Shown one piece after another: positions 11,483 to 23,407 of a DNA stretch of 64,000 bases. Made by a program: the position numbers and the translations under genes. The stretch's first letter is position 1; the number at the start of each line of letters is the position of its first letter. The notes beneath the pieces were generated by a model. The model was given only the letters and a program-made list of their open reading frames with translations, was not told the DNA's origin and made no database searches. The stretch is from Entophlyctis helioformis (Eukaryota > Chytridiomycota > Chytridiomycetes > Chytridiales > Chytriomycetaceae), in assembly GCA_025526915.1 (NCBI GenBank), contig JAHLKH010000106.1, positions 1-64,000 on the forward strand, in the 5' to 3' direction.

Positions 11483-12012
11483 TGCCCAGACTCAATCAGC
11501 AACGCTTTTGATGGATGTACGTGCGATCTTTGCAGGCCATCTCCACATTGCAATAAACATCTTGTGCCACAATGGCCACAGAACAATATGCATACACTGG
11601 CATTGCTAACCTGGGTCATGTTGCTGCAAACTCCATACTCGTTTTCTTGATCAATCCTTGATCCATTGACCTAGTGGCAGAATGAAGGGGCTGGGTATTT
11701 CACATACGCGTTCCGCCGCCAAACCCACCGAGCATCACCACTCACGATCAGGATTGCCGCCCTCCTTCCAATGCCCATATTGCAATGCTGATCACTCGCA
11801 AAAGGAATGCTTGTGCAAAGGAGTCGGCAATCTCTCCCGCACGGAGGACGGAATATACCTACAAAACATTGCGCATTGTCGCGATGGTATCTTGCTTGGA
11901 GCCGTCTATTGTCCTGACAAGATTGCCATTGTCCATGTTCAGCAAAGTGGCACAGATGCTTTGAAAGCACTTTGCCATTCGAGTTCTCAACGCTCGGAAA
12001 CCAGTCAACACC
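11483..12012. other. Intergenic between LRR and 7TM genes
   Basis: Holds an AATAAA (11552-11557), probably the LRR poly(A) signal. A short open stretch at 11682-12020 has four Cys/His residues but no convincing homology. Confidence 0.5.
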
Positions 12013-13325
12013 ATGAGTAACGGCACAGCGCAAGTCGACTATCTTATCATCCCACAGCAGGATTTCGCAAAGTATCCGTGAGCGTCGTTGCACTTATCAG
12101 CAGCATCTTGGCAATCGTTTTCGGCGCCTATGGCATTGGCAACTTTGTTGCGCTCGGCCTCAAGCATCACTTTACGAGAACCATCATCTCGCTCATCGTC
12201 ATCAACATATTCAACATTCTGTTGCAGACACTGCAGCTCCTTTACTTGTACTTGCCTGCAGAAACGCTCTGGGTATACACGGCTCGAAACTGGATGTATC
12301 CCACAAGCATCTGTCTTCTCAACTGTACGTCGACCGCCGCGCTTTGTGTGCATGTCGATGCTGTTCACTACAGCAATGGGCATCCTGATCTGGCCGGCTG
12401 CTTCCTCTACATGCACAATGCTGAATTCTGCTGGTGCACATTGTAAACAAATCATTGTGGCATCGATCAACAATCCTCCGCTCCATCAACAAGTGCTCCA
12501 GCTCGAGATCTTTGCGGTTTTCAACGGCGGTCTGATTCACATCCCGTGTTCCGCCCTGAGAACATGGTCTACCTTCGTTCTGTGACGATTTCCATCATGG
12601 CCGCGTAAGACTTCAGGGCAGACGGACCGTGCTGCTATGTATCTCGCCTACAAGTAAGGACTAACACGCAGACACACACCACGCCCGTGCAGGTCTAGTT
12701 TGGGATGCTTTGTTTCGCCATTTATCTGGGGATTTGATGAGCCCAAAGGCGTAAGACTCTACTCGTCGATTGGGCCTGCAGTCTACGCATCGCTTGTTGC
12801 CCTCTGGGGCATCTCGCAAAACCTCGTCATCTTGCACAAGGTCCAGGACCATATCAAAGGTCTCGCATCAAACGAGTCGTCATCTCAGTCAAAGAAGGCA
12901 GGCGGCCGCGTCATCCAGGCGATGGTTCTCGCCCTTCTTCTTCTTGACATTGCAGCCGTCGTCTGCTTTATTGTATCGTTGCGCTACCCTCGCGAGTACG
13001 GGACACCTGAAATCGTCACAAAATACTCGCTGCAGCAGCTCTCGTTTGGCATTATCGGCACCCACATGGTAAGTGCCGCGCCACATGGAAACGTTGCGAG
13101 CTACCCTGACAGTATCATTGCGTGCAGTTTGGCGAGACTTTCCTTTTTGATAAGATTGCAGCGCAGTTCCGCAAGCACACGTCGGGAAGTGGCAGCAGGA
13201 ACAAGATTGCGGGTGCCTCGAAATCCCAGGGGTCAATCAACACGCTGTCGACTGCTGTTTCGCCGCCGCCCATGTCGCCGCCGATGTCACCACCGCCAAT
13301 GTCCCCACCAACGGCCAAAGAATGA
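12013..13325 (+). CDS. Seven-transmembrane protein, unassigned, apparent 1-nt frameshift
   Basis: Five exons modelled: 12013-12324, 12374-12442, 12502-12604, 12693-13068 and 13128-13325, about 352 aa. Phases close from 12078 on. The ATG at 12013 opens a short hydrophilic N terminus with an Asn-Gly-Thr sequon, but its frame hits TGA at 12079-12081. The first membrane span lies in the frame one base over, so one base seems to be missing near 12077. Seven hydrophobic segments follow, then a Ser/Lys-rich tail ending in repeated PPPMSPPMSPP units. The layout (exoplasmic N terminus, 7TM, cytoplasmic tail) resembles a G-protein-coupled receptor. I see no family motif and assign no function. Confidence 0.6.
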
Positions 13326-13999
13326 TTGCGGTGATCCGCTCGTTTCATCCATGCGGCCTATTGCTGCAGACGACCTTTCTTTATCAACTACTATACGCAA
13401 CCTAATCTTCCTCGCAATAAACGGCAATGAATCAGACGGCACGCACAAACGCAGATGGCAGCCGATGCAGAGGCGACAGCAGAGAGACACATGCCGTCGC
13501 TCTTATCATTGACATGGATCTGAGCTGTTTGGCATACATTCATGAGAGAGGCAGTCTGTATGCCCTGCTGTGAGCCTGGTGCACAAACTGGTGCTTGCTC
13601 ATCGCCATTTGAGGGACCCACATCAACAGCCAGCGAGCGCAGTGCGATCGACTCGACTTGGCCAGCTGTGTTTTGGGTGCTGGCTGGTGTGTGACTGACG
13701 AGCGAGCCACACGCTGCCAATGCGATGCCGGACTGCGGCAAGGCAGCCAGCCAGGCAACCAGGCAGCCAGGCGGGCGGGCGGCAGTCTGCCGCATGCACG
13801 GTGCCACCACCCATCCACCAGGCAGCCACGCGCGGCAATGATGTGGCCGCAGAGTGGCGCGTCAGCCAAGCCTGCCGCGGACGTTCAACGAAGGCGTCGT
13901 GCACTCGCTGTGCACCACTGGACAGCCATCGCATCAACACATGCCACCGTCAATGCCAACAGCGTCCTGTGTGCACATGAGCCCACATCCGAGTCGCCT

Positions 14000-14007
14000 C
14001 ATAAACG
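14000..14007 (+). promoter_or_regulatory. TATA-like CATAAACG, cupredoxin-like gene
   Basis: CATAAACG about 90 bp before the ATG. The same octamer precedes the OPT gene, suggesting a shared core-promoter form in this genome. Confidence 0.4.
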
Positions 14008-14095
14008 CTTGCTGCTCCTCGCTCACATCCTGCATCTGCCGTCTGCCATCTGCCGTCGCTCCTCTCGCCCGCCCACACTCTCACCACCTGCACAT

Positions 14096-14818
14096 ATGCA
14101 CACTCTCGCTCCACTCGCTCCACTCGCGCTGCTGTCGCTCGTCTCGTGCGCGGCTGCTGCGACGATCTCCATCCAGGCCACCAACACGGCATTCTCGCAG
14201 CCAGACGTCGCGGCAACGGTCGGCGATGTGATCGTGTGGTCGTTTGGGTCGGCATCGCCCGCGTCGCCCGTGTCGGTCACGCAAGTGTCCAACGGCACCT
14301 CGTGCACGTCGCTGGCTGGCGGCATCGACTCTGGGCTGCTCGTTGCGCCGCAGACGTTCCAGTGGACGGCCAAGACGCCAGGCAACTGGTGGTATGTGTC
14401 CAAGGGCGACCGCCAGTGCGCCAGCGGGCTGCGGGGTGTGGTGCGAGTGGCTGCTGCGTCTGCGTCTGCGTCTGCGTCTGTGGCACCGTCCATCGGCACA
14501 CTGCTGTCGCCGTCGAGAGATGCCGCAGCCACAACCGCCGCTGCGTTCCGGCCAGCAGCCGCAGCCACAACCAGCACGGCATGCGCAACATCCTCGCCTG
14601 CACCCGCCGTGTGTCCGCCAGGCTTCCAGACCGCACCGCCCTCGTCTGGCGGTGTGTACGACGGCGTGGCCGCCACGGGCACCGGCTCGGCGGCTGGCGG
14701 CCAGTGTGTCAAGATCGAAGAAGCAGCCATCGCATCGTCGAGCCGTCGGCCAGTCGCATCGGCCACAGCCGCCCGTCTCGCCGCGGTGCTGCTTGCGTGT
14801 CTGCTGGCGGCCGTGTGA
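14096..14818 (+). CDS. Secreted cupredoxin-like GPI-type protein, intact copy
   Basis: Single exon, 240 aa. The ATG at 14096 gives a clean signal peptide (Leu/Ala-rich, ending near SCAAAA). It is followed by a domain of about 95 residues with the order typical of fungal extracellular serine-rich/plastocyanin-like proteins: TVGDVIVWSFG, SVTQVS, the GGIDSGLL region, QTFQWTAKTPGNWWYVS, and a final strand GLRGVVRV. A Ser/Ala/Thr-rich linker with one Cys-rich patch and a hydrophobic C terminus suggest GPI anchoring. The usual copper ligands are absent: no His before VTQ, Val replaces the Cys after WWY, and there is no His in the last loop. Copper binding is therefore doubtful. A role at the cell wall is inferred only. 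Confidence 0.75.
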   Translation: MHTLAPLAPLALLSLVSCAAAATISIQATNTAFSQPDVAATVGDVIVWSFGSASPASPVSVTQVSNGTSCTSLAGGIDSGLLVAPQTFQWTAKTPGNWWYVSKGDRQCASGLRGVVRVAAASASASASVAPSIGTLLSPSRDAAATTAAAFRPAAAATTSTACATSSPAPAVCPPGFQTAPPSSGGVYDGVAATGTGSAAGGQCVKIEEAAIASSSRRPVASATAARLAAVLLACLLAAV

Positions 14819-15827
14819 GGTGGCATCCTGCACACCGCCTGTGTATGTATCTGTGTATCTGTGTGTATGTGTGTATGTCCAATGAACCACTCTGTGCGAT
14901 CGACTGCCAGCGCAGCACTCTGGCACACCACGATCCCACCAAGATTCCACCCAGATCCGCCTGCAATTCCAGGTCCGCCCCCAAAGGAGCGGCCATTGCA
15001 GAAGAAGCATCAGGCAGCCGCTCGCTGGACCATCCACAACCGTCGCCAACCGGTCAGAGTGTTGCCGTCTGCACAGCGACAAACGTAGCGAGACGGCCAG
15101 CGAGATGCGGATGCGCCGTTGTTGCGAGAGGATCGGGCAGTTGGCCGACGCTCAGTCGGAACACAGTTGGTGATCAGCCGGACGATACGGCGGCAGATGG
15201 GCGATAAGCAGCTGATCCGTGCACTGGACCGGTTGACAGGACAGGTCCGCTGCGGAGTTGCACTGCACTGTGCTTCGCTTGCTGACCAGACAGCCAAGGC
15301 ACGCCTGCCGTGTGCGAGTGGCGGGTGGCGAGAGCTAGACTCCCACAGTCGCGCCGCTGTGCACCAACGACGCCGCCTGCGCGGCAGCCGTGTGCGAGTG
15401 CGGCAGGCGGCAACTGACAGCGGCAGGCATCAGCGGCAGGCAAGCAGCCACAACGCCACTTGGACAGCAACAACTGTGTCGACTCCATGAGTCACACTTG
15501 AAAAGCACGACCACGCGGTAATTCCGTCACACAGCAGCGGGACTTGCAATGCCACGCAAGAGTTCCGCGTGGTCGCACAACGTGCACACGTGGAGCAGGG
15601 TCGCGCAGGCGGGTTCAGTCGCTCCTCGCTGCCAGTCGCTGCCTTGCGAGCGTCACGCAGACGGGCTCAGTTGCTCGCCAGTTGCTGTGTCGCCCAATGC
15701 GAGTCTTGTGCCGCTCCTCCTGTGACTGGCGAGCTGCGGCTGCGCGGGAATCCTCATAAACGGCGCACATCCCCCGCCGCGACATGCTGCCCATCCGCGC
15801 GACCCGCTGCAAGCCGACCCTCTTGCC
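14819..15827. other. OPT upstream region, right arm
   Basis: Mirror of 7348-8355. Apart from the TATA-like site at 15755 nothing was recognised. Confidence 0.5.
15755..15763 (+). promoter_or_regulatory. TATA-like CATAAACGG, OPT gene
   Basis: CATAAACGG about 70 bp upstream of the OPT ATG at 15828. It is conserved in the left arm. Confidence 0.4.
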
Positions 15828-18346
15828 ATGGCCGCCACAAAGACCGACAAGGTCGACCTCAAGCACGAGCTGGATGCCGAGAAGAACATCCTCGCCGCCA
15901 CGGGCGACATCGAGGCCGTCGATGCCATCTACGCCCAGCAGTACACCAAGGGCATTGTCCCAGAGACCGACGACCCTGCCGCGCCGTCGCTGACCATCCG
16001 CATGGTGTTCCTCGGTGCGCTCTTTGCCATCTTCCTCGGCCTCGCCAACGGCATCTTCTCGTTCCGCACCAACGCATTCTACATCACCAACGTCGTTGCT
16101 GCTCTGCTGTCGTACCCGATGGGCATCTTCTTCTCCAAGGTGCTGCCGCGCGGCATCCTCAACCCGGGCCCGTTCACCATCAAGGAGCACGTGCTCATCT
16201 ACACCATTGCCGGTGCTGCCGGAGGCTCGCCGTACGGCATTGAGAACGTCATTGGCCAGAAGATGGAGGAGTTCATGGTGCGTGTGCTGTTGTCTTGCTG
16301 TGCTGCTGTTGTCTTGCTGTCTCGTTGCTGTCTGCTGGCTGGTGCACTCCTTGGTGGCATCTGCGTGTGCCGCCTGCTGTGCCGCATCTGTGCACCAGCA
16401 TCTGTGCACCAGCGTATCAACGCCACATCTGCGCGTCTCTGTTGATCCTGTGCCCTCTTGCTGACCTTTGCCATGTCTCTCTGACCATGATCCACTTTAC
16501 TCCTCTCGCACGACACATCCACTCGACACATCCACTCTCCACTCACCACCACGCTCAACAGAACGACCCCCACGTCACGTTCTGGAACTCGCTCCTGTTC
16601 ATCCTGTCGACGCAGATGATCGGCTACGGTCTGTCTGGCATGACCCGCCGCTACCTCGTCCGCCCCGCCGCCATGTACTGGCCCACCGTGCTCCCCACCG
16701 TCGCGCTCTTTATCGCCTTCCACGAGAAGGAGGAGGACGAGGACGAGGAGGTGCGCAAGGTCGGCGGTCTCTCGCGCTACTCGTTCTTCTGGGTCGCGTT
16801 CGTGTTCTCGTTCCTGTGGCAGTGGTTCCCGTCGTACTTTGCCGGTGTCGTGCAGGCCATCTCGATCCTGTGCTGGATCTCGTCCAACAAGACGGCGCGC
16901 TTCCTCGGCTCTGCGTCGCCCAACATGGGCGTCGGCGTGCTGTCGTTCTCGTTCGACTGGTCCAACATCTCGATCTACGGCCCGCTCTCGTGGCCGTGGT
17001 GGGCCACCATGAACGTGTTCTTCTCGAACATTGTTGTCACCTGGATCATCATCCCCATCGCCTACTACCAGAACTGGTTCGGCAACCCCGTGCTCGCCCC
17101 CATCTACTCGTACGAGGACGACACCGACTTCCCGCGTGTCAACTCGCCCGCTCTGTTCACGCGCACCGGCAAGCGCATCCGCGCCACGGTGCTGTACGAC
17201 CGCTCCAACTTTGACCTCAACCAGACGGCGTACGACGAGGTCAAGCCCATCTACCTCACCGAGCACTTTGCCATTGGCTACTCGCTCTCGTTCATGGCGC
17301 TCACTTGCGGTATCTCGCACGTTGGCCTGTGGTACTACCAGGACATTATCCGCCAGACCAAGGAGATGATCAACCAGGTCGACGAGGAGACTCCCGACAT
17401 CCACAACACGCTCATGAAGGCGTACCCGGACATTCCCGAGTGGATGTACCTCTCGTGGCTCGGCTTCTGGCTCCTTGTGCAGATGCTCGTCGGCATCTTC
17501 ACGCCGTTCCGCCTGCAGTGGTGGGGCACGCTCTTTGGCCTCGCGCTCGCGTTCGTGTTCACGATCCCGTACGGCATCATCCAGGCGTCGTCGGGCCAGC
17601 AGCTCGGCCTCAACATTGTGACTGAGCTCCTCATGGGTCTGATTGTCCCTGGCCAGACGGTCCCCGTGATGACGTTCAAGTCGTACGGCTACAACATCAT
17701 GATCCAGTGCCTTGCTCTGTCGTACGATCTCAAGGTCGGCCACTACCTGCACATCAACCCGATCCACATGGTGTTCTCGCAGCTGCTCGGCACGGTCATT
17801 GGCGCTGTCTGCAACACGGCGTCGGTGTGGATCGTCATTGCGTACTTCCCGCTCGGCTCTGCCGACTGGCAGCTCACTGGCCACACGACGTTCTTCAACG
17901 CCGGTGCCATTTGGGGAGCGATTGGCCCGATGCGGTTCTTTGGCCCCGAGTCGCCGTACCACTTCACCAACCTCGGCTACCTGATTGGCGCGCTCATCCC
18001 GGTGCTGCCGTGGGCAGCCAACAAGGCGTTCCCGCACCCGTGGTGGCGCTTCATCAACTTCCCGATCATGTGCTACACGGTGTCGTCTGGCTACGTGCAG
18101 TCGTCGGTGCTGTCGGTGGCCATCATCTCGACCATCTTCATGTACTTTGTGTTCACGTACAGCCACGGCTGGTGGACCAAGTACAACTACGTGCTGTCTG
18201 CGGCACTCGACGCCGGATCTGGCATTGCCATTATCCTCGCGACGGTCCTGTCGGTGTACTACCCGTCGCCCATGTCGGCCATCAACCCGTACCCGTACGA
18301 CTTTTGGTGCACTGGCCGTCCGATCGAGTACTTTATGGAGGAGTAA
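15828..18346 (+). CDS. OPT-family oligopeptide transporter, right copy
   Basis: Exons 15828-16277 and 16562-18346, 744 aa, with a 284-bp phase-0 intron whose acceptor is CAACAG. It shares all landmarks of the left copy: NPGPFTIKEH, a Glu/Asp-rich loop after the fourth hydrophobic region, and the terminal PYPYDFWCTGRPIEYF region. It lies between the cupredoxin-like and phosphate-transporter genes, all on the plus strand. Two copies in inverted orientation would double the dose if both promoters work, since the upstream regions are also duplicated. Family assignment is firm; substrate (oligopeptide, glutathione or metal chelate) is not. Confidence 0.94.
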
Positions 18347-19409
18347 GGCTGCCGTCTGCCTGTTGCAGGTGGCTGCTGCATCCTTCCAAGTCCGGCTGTG
18401 TGTGCTGTCCCAACTCCACTGCCCCTTCATACATCTTCGTCTCTCCATACACCACCACCACCACCATGTGATTGTTGATGCTCGTTGCTGCCATTGAATG
18501 AAGCATGGCGTGTACCACCACTTGACGACCGTTGGCCAGTGACTGCCAGTCCACAGATGCCATGTGTATGCGCAGCCGCCTGATGTGAGCGCAGCCGCCC
18601 ACAAAGACGTCTTGGACTCGGCTGCATTCGGCAGAGTGCACAATGCGAGCGGCTGTTGATTGCTGCTCCACCAGTCGATGTGCGGCGATATCTGTCTGTG
18701 CATGTCTGTCCAAGTCTGTGCATGACTGGCCGTGGATCGCCACGGATGTGACGACAAGACGGCATGACGACACGACGACACGACGCTTCCTGGCAGCCGT
18801 CCGTCTCCATGGCGGCCCGCAGATGCCGCACGGCACTTGATCTCCACGCAACAGCGCACCAGCCGGCTGTTGGATCAAGCCGCCGGACAATCAGCAAAGT
18901 GTGCGAATCGGCAGCCATCAGCTCACGCATCAGTCGATTCAGCAGCATGTGACAGCGAGCGAGCGTGCGTGCACACGCCATGCGCAGATGGTTGGCTGGC
19001 GCTCAACGGCACACAACGGCCGTGCGCCGCGTGCTCGCTCGGATGCACGCAGCTCAGTCCGACCGCTGCCCGTGTGTCGCCACGGGCGGTCACACACACA
19101 ATTTTTCGCCGGCAAACGCCAGCCAATCATCTGCCCACGCACGCGCGCCGGCGACTGGCAGCCACTCGTTTCGGCACGCTCTGCAAAATTTGCTTGGCCA
19201 AACGCCGCCGAGCTTGGCTCGTTGCCTGGCGGTCTGGCGGTCTGGCGGTCTGACGTGGGGCGGAGCGGGCAACTTTGCGGGCAAGAGCGGGCGGATCTGC
19301 AGTGGATGTGTTTTCTGCAGTGCACATATCCGGCAACGAGTACAAAAGGCGGCGGCAGCCCGCCAGTCGTTTCAGGGCATCCTGCACTCGACTTGCAACA
19401 GCCGCAGCC
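18347..19409. other. Upstream region of right PHO4-family gene
   Basis: Mirror of 3755-4828 with SNP and indel differences. It holds the same CTGGCGGT units (near 19230) and a TACAAAAGG element about 70 bp before the ATG. No gene was seen. Confidence 0.5.
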
Positions 19410-21267
19410 ATGCAGCCCTACTCCTTCACGTGGATCTTTGCCCTGACGGTCGTCTTTGCCGTCCTTGACGCCTTCTCCATTGGTGCGTTTGTTGGTTGTG
19501 TGATGGTAGCCTGGCTGGCTGTGTGATGGGTGGCATGTGTGTGTGTGTGTGTGTGTGGTTGTGTGACTGGCTGGCTGGCTGGCATGCTGGTTGTCGCAGT
19601 GTGCACACCGCACCTGCAATGCACACCGCACACCACGACGTGCACCACATTGGCTCATGGATGTTGGACTGGTGCACTGACACTCTGCGTCTCCACGACT
19701 CTGCACTTGCTGCTCCACAGGTGCCAACGATGTCGCCAACTCGTTCGCCACGTCGGTCGGCTCGCGCTCGCTCAAGCTGTGGCAGGCCATTGTCATCGCC
19801 CTCTTCACCGAGGCCGGTGGTGCCATCCTCCTCGGTGCGTCGACCACCGACACGATCAAGAACAACATCATCAAGGTGTCGCTCTTCAAGACCCGCCCCG
19901 AGCTCCTCATGGAGGGTTTCATGTCTGCCCTGATTGCCTCGTCGTCGTGGGTCATGTTCGCCACGTACATGGGCTGGCCCGTCTCGACCACGCACTCGAT
20001 CGTCGGTGCTCTCACCGGTGTCGGCATCTCTGCTTTCGGTGTTGACGCCGTCGACTGGACCTTCAAGGGCATGTCCAAGATCATCATCTCGTGGTTCACG
20101 TCGCCGCTCATTGCTGCCACCATCGCCTCGATTGTGTACCTGATCACCAAGTACACTGTGCTCCGTGCCAAGAACTCGCTCCGCGCCGGTATCTACGCGA
20201 TCCCGTGGTACTTTGCCATCTCGCTCTCGATCATGTTCTTCTACGTCGGCCTCAAGAACGGCAAGTGGAAGCCTGTCGACATGGAGCTCAGCTGGACCGA
20301 CGGCTGGGTTGTCAAGAAGGCCAACTGGTCCGACATCCTGATCCCCACCGCTGCCATCTTTGGCTCGATCCTCGTCATTGGTTACGCCTTTGTTGCCCCG
20401 TACTTTATCCGTGTGCTCGAGAAGGAGGAGGACCTCAAGTGGTACCACATCTTCTACGTCTGGTTCGTGCCCGAGCAGCCCAAGAACGAGCGTCTTGCCG
20501 AGTACCTCAGCGCCACGTTCACGCCCGACCACCTGCCCACCACCGCTGCCGATGTCGCCGACGAGAAGGAGGTCAAGGCTGCTGCTGCCCACCACATGGA
20601 CAGCGGTGTTGACGTCAAGGGTGCCGTCTCTGGCATCGCCGGCAAGGTCACTGCCTTCCTCCGCAACGCCATCTTCGCCGATGTCGCCTCGATGCAGTCG
20701 GACGCTGCCAAGACCGCCCACGAGGTTGCTGTCCGCTACGACAACAAGACCGAGTACCTGTACTCGATGCTCCAGGTCTGCACTGCCGCCTTCGCGTCGT
20801 TTGCCCACGGCTCCAACGACGTTGCCAACGCCGTCGGCCCTCTTGCCGGTGTGTACGACATCTGGGTCAAGGGCACCACTCCCGGCTCCAAGATCGACAC
20901 GCAGCTCTGGATTCTTGCCATTGGTGCCGTCGGCATTGACCTTGGTCTCGCTCTGTACGGCTACAACATCATGAAGTCGCTCGGCAACAACCTCACGTAC
21001 CACTCGCCCACCCGCGGTTTCTCGATGGAGCTCGGCGCTGCCTTGACTGTCATTACCGGCTCGTTCCTCGGTGTCCCTCTGTCGACCACCCACTGCATCA
21101 CTGGTGCCACTGTCGGTGTCGGTCTCTGCAACGGCTCGCTCAAGGCCATCAACTGGACCATGTTCGCGTGGTGCTTCTTCTCGTGGATCCTCACCGTGCC
21201 GCTCGCCGCCACTGGTGCCGGTCTCCTGTACGCCCTCCTCACCCGCGGTGGCTCGTTCTCGTACTAA
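19410..21267 (+). CDS. PHO4-family (PiT) phosphate permease, right copy
   Basis: Exons 19410-19482 and 19721-21267, 539 aa, with a 238-bp phase-1 intron that splits the codon just before ANDVANSFATSVGS. The two inverted half-signatures (GANDVA and HGSNDVA), each followed by membrane spans containing GxPxSTTHxI(V/T)GA motifs, identify the PiT/Pho89 family of plasma-membrane phosphate carriers. The hydrophilic loop between halves is about 140 residues. The gene converges on the PPOx-like gene (stops 21267 and 21725). The protein appears identical to the left copy, consistent with recent duplication, gene conversion or strong constraint. Confidence 0.94.
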
Positions 21268-21724
21268 GCGCGCGGACACACGGCGCAGCGTCTTGTCTGG
21301 CTGCTCACTGAGCACCACCGGCACACACGCTGCACGTGCACGCCAAGAGCTTGTACCACACCCACCATATTGTTAAACCACCATCATCATTGTCCTTGAT
21401 AATAGATTTTTTTGCACCTGCAGTCCAGTCTTGTTTTGCCAGTTGTGCATGTGAATGGGAGTGCGTGGGTGAGCAGTGGATTGTGTCGTTTGCACTGATT
21501 GCAGATGAGCACGGAAGTGGTTGATGATGGCTTGCGAGTGTGGCAGGATGCAACGCGTCGCATCGCGTCTTGGTCGCTGATGCCATGATGCCATCCACAG
21601 CAGTCATTGACAGTGTCGCACTTCATTCGACAGACGAGCAGAGAAGACGGCGGGGAAGGTGTTGATGGATGGAGGGGATGATCACAGGCGGCAGACACAC
21701 AACAGAGAAACGAAACAGTCATCG
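21268..21724. other. Convergent 3' intergenic, right arm
   Basis: Between the convergent phosphate-transporter and PPOx-like stops. No feature was recognised beyond AT-rich 3' sequence near 21365-21415. Confidence 0.6.
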
Positions 21725-23407
21725 TCATGGGTTCACGGCCTTGACGACCCAGTGATCAATCTGCTTGACATGCGACTGGCGCAGGTACGCCACGTCGTCG
21801 ACATCGGGCGACACTTTGCGGAACTTGGTGCGCGTGTGCGGCATCTTGGACAGGTTGAGGTAGTCTGCGCCGTCGACCTCGAGCAGCAGCAGGCAAAAGT
21901 TGGACAGCGCAATCGAGTGGTGGTGGTCGACTTCGGTCTTGGAGAGTCTGGGCTCGGACGGCCCGGCTGCTGCGGCTGTGGATGTGGATGTGGATGTGGA
22001 TGCGGCTGTGGATGTGTGCGACGAGAGAGGCGACTCGCTGCTGCTTGCCTCGTGCGATGGCTCCGAGGTGAGCACAGACGACGACGATGACGACAGCGCA
22101 ATCTTGGAGTCGCGCTTGATGCGAGAGGCAAGCTCGGTCGCGTCGTCTGCCTTGGCAGGGTCAAGCACAGACTGCGAGTAGTCGTCGTCGTCGTTGTCGT
22201 CGGCGAGGTAGAGGGAAGGGAGACGAATGGGCATGCGATGAGCATGGGCAAGATCAGACTCTGACGAGTCGATTGCCTTGCCCGGGTGCGGCCATGCAAA
22301 CGAGGCGCGACGGACGCCCGAGATGTGCTTCCACACGCTCAGACGGATGGTTTCCCAGTCGACGTCGGGGCGAGACGAGCCGTGGTCGGCAAAGGGCGGC
22401 GGGACTTGGTGGGACTGCGACAAGACGTGGTCGGGCGACAGGACGAGATGGAGCGAGCCAGAGATGCGGTACTGCTCCTTTGTGTGCGGCAGGAACCTGG
22501 ACGCGGATTGAGGTTGAGAGGGCGGGGGGATTGAGGATAGGGGATTGAGGGAGAGGACAGCGGAGGCAGCGGCCGACGCGGTGACGAGGTGTGTGTCGTC
22601 GAGAGAGAGCGCGAGCGAGAGGGAGCATTGGGCAGCATTGGGCAGGCGGGGCAAGGCGGGACAAGGCGGGGAGCGGGGCGAGGGAACAATCGCAGCCATC
22701 GCATCGACGCGGTCGTGTGATCATTCAAGCGGGTGAGTGGGCGAGCGGAGAGAGAGAGCGGCGAATGGTCGTGGTGGTGGCACAGCAGGCGGCGGGCAAG
22801 GGGCGAGACGGCGTGAGACAGACAGGCAGGCGTGAGACAGGGCCGGGGCAGGGCAGGCGTGAGACACACGGGAAGACGGGCGTGAGACACACACACACAG
22901 AAAGACACGCAGCCGTGCTTACCAGCACACCTCGCCGAAGCGAGAGCCGTGCAGAATGTCGCCCACGCTGCCCGAGCGGGCGTCGGCGACAAACACGAGC
23001 ACGTTGGCGAGCAGGTCGGAGCGGGCGGGCGGGGCGTGGGCCACGGGCGACGAGCCGGCCGCCGACAGACGCAGGCTGGCGTCGAGGCTGGACGCCAGGT
23101 GCGTGTCATCGGCGTCCTTGGTCTTGTCGGTGTCGGTGTCGTGGCCGGTTGTGGAAGAGGCGCGGTCGGCAGGGGCTGTCGACGACGGCGAGGTCGACGA
23201 CGACGGCACAGGATGCGAGGCGCTGTCGGTCAGGAAGCCGCGGAAGAAGACGGTGCGGTTGGCGGGGCGGCCAAAGGCCTTGATGGTGGCGAGCGAGACG
23301 TAGAGGTTGTTGGCGTCGTTGTTGGCGGAGACCGACTGCTGCAGCTGCGTGCGCCAGGCCGGGGGCGCGGCCGCGACGGGCAGCTTGGCATTGAACAGAT
23401 GGTTCAT
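21725..23407 (-). CDS. Pyridoxamine 5'-phosphate oxidase-like (Alr4036-type) FMN-binding protein
   Basis: Exons 22923-23407 and 21725-22496, 418 aa. The 426-bp intron has a GTAAGC donor and splits the Trp codon of the conserved motif GEVCWFLPHTKEQYRISG. The N-terminal exon has WRTQLQQSV, then NNLYVSLATIKAFGRPANRTVFFRGF, typical of the split-barrel FMN-binding fold of the Alr4036/PPOx family. A low-complexity insertion of about 65 residues (Ser/Thr/Asp-rich) interrupts the barrel. A second insertion rich in Asp, Ser and Thr-Ser repeats lies near residues 280-350. The C terminus (LNLSKMPHTRTKF...IDHWVVKAVNP) is the family end. The exact substrate is unknown. Only the 3' 460 bp of this gene lie within the duplication. 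Confidence 0.85.

Larger units (their letters stand above)
13449..22184. repeat. Right arm of large inverted duplication
   Basis: About 8.74 kb, inverted relative to 975-9728. It carries the intact versions of all shared genes. At its outer end (22184) the PPOx-like gene simply continues to its own 5' end, so the break interrupts nothing here. This marks the right arm as the parental copy. The inner end (13449) lies 124 bp beyond the stop codon of the spacer 7TM gene. Confidence 0.9.

Noticed and set aside
11682..12020. Open frame with a CPYCNADHSQKEC patch resembling a zinc knuckle
   Set aside because: Spacing does not fit CCHC, there is no homology, and it overlaps the 7TM gene start.
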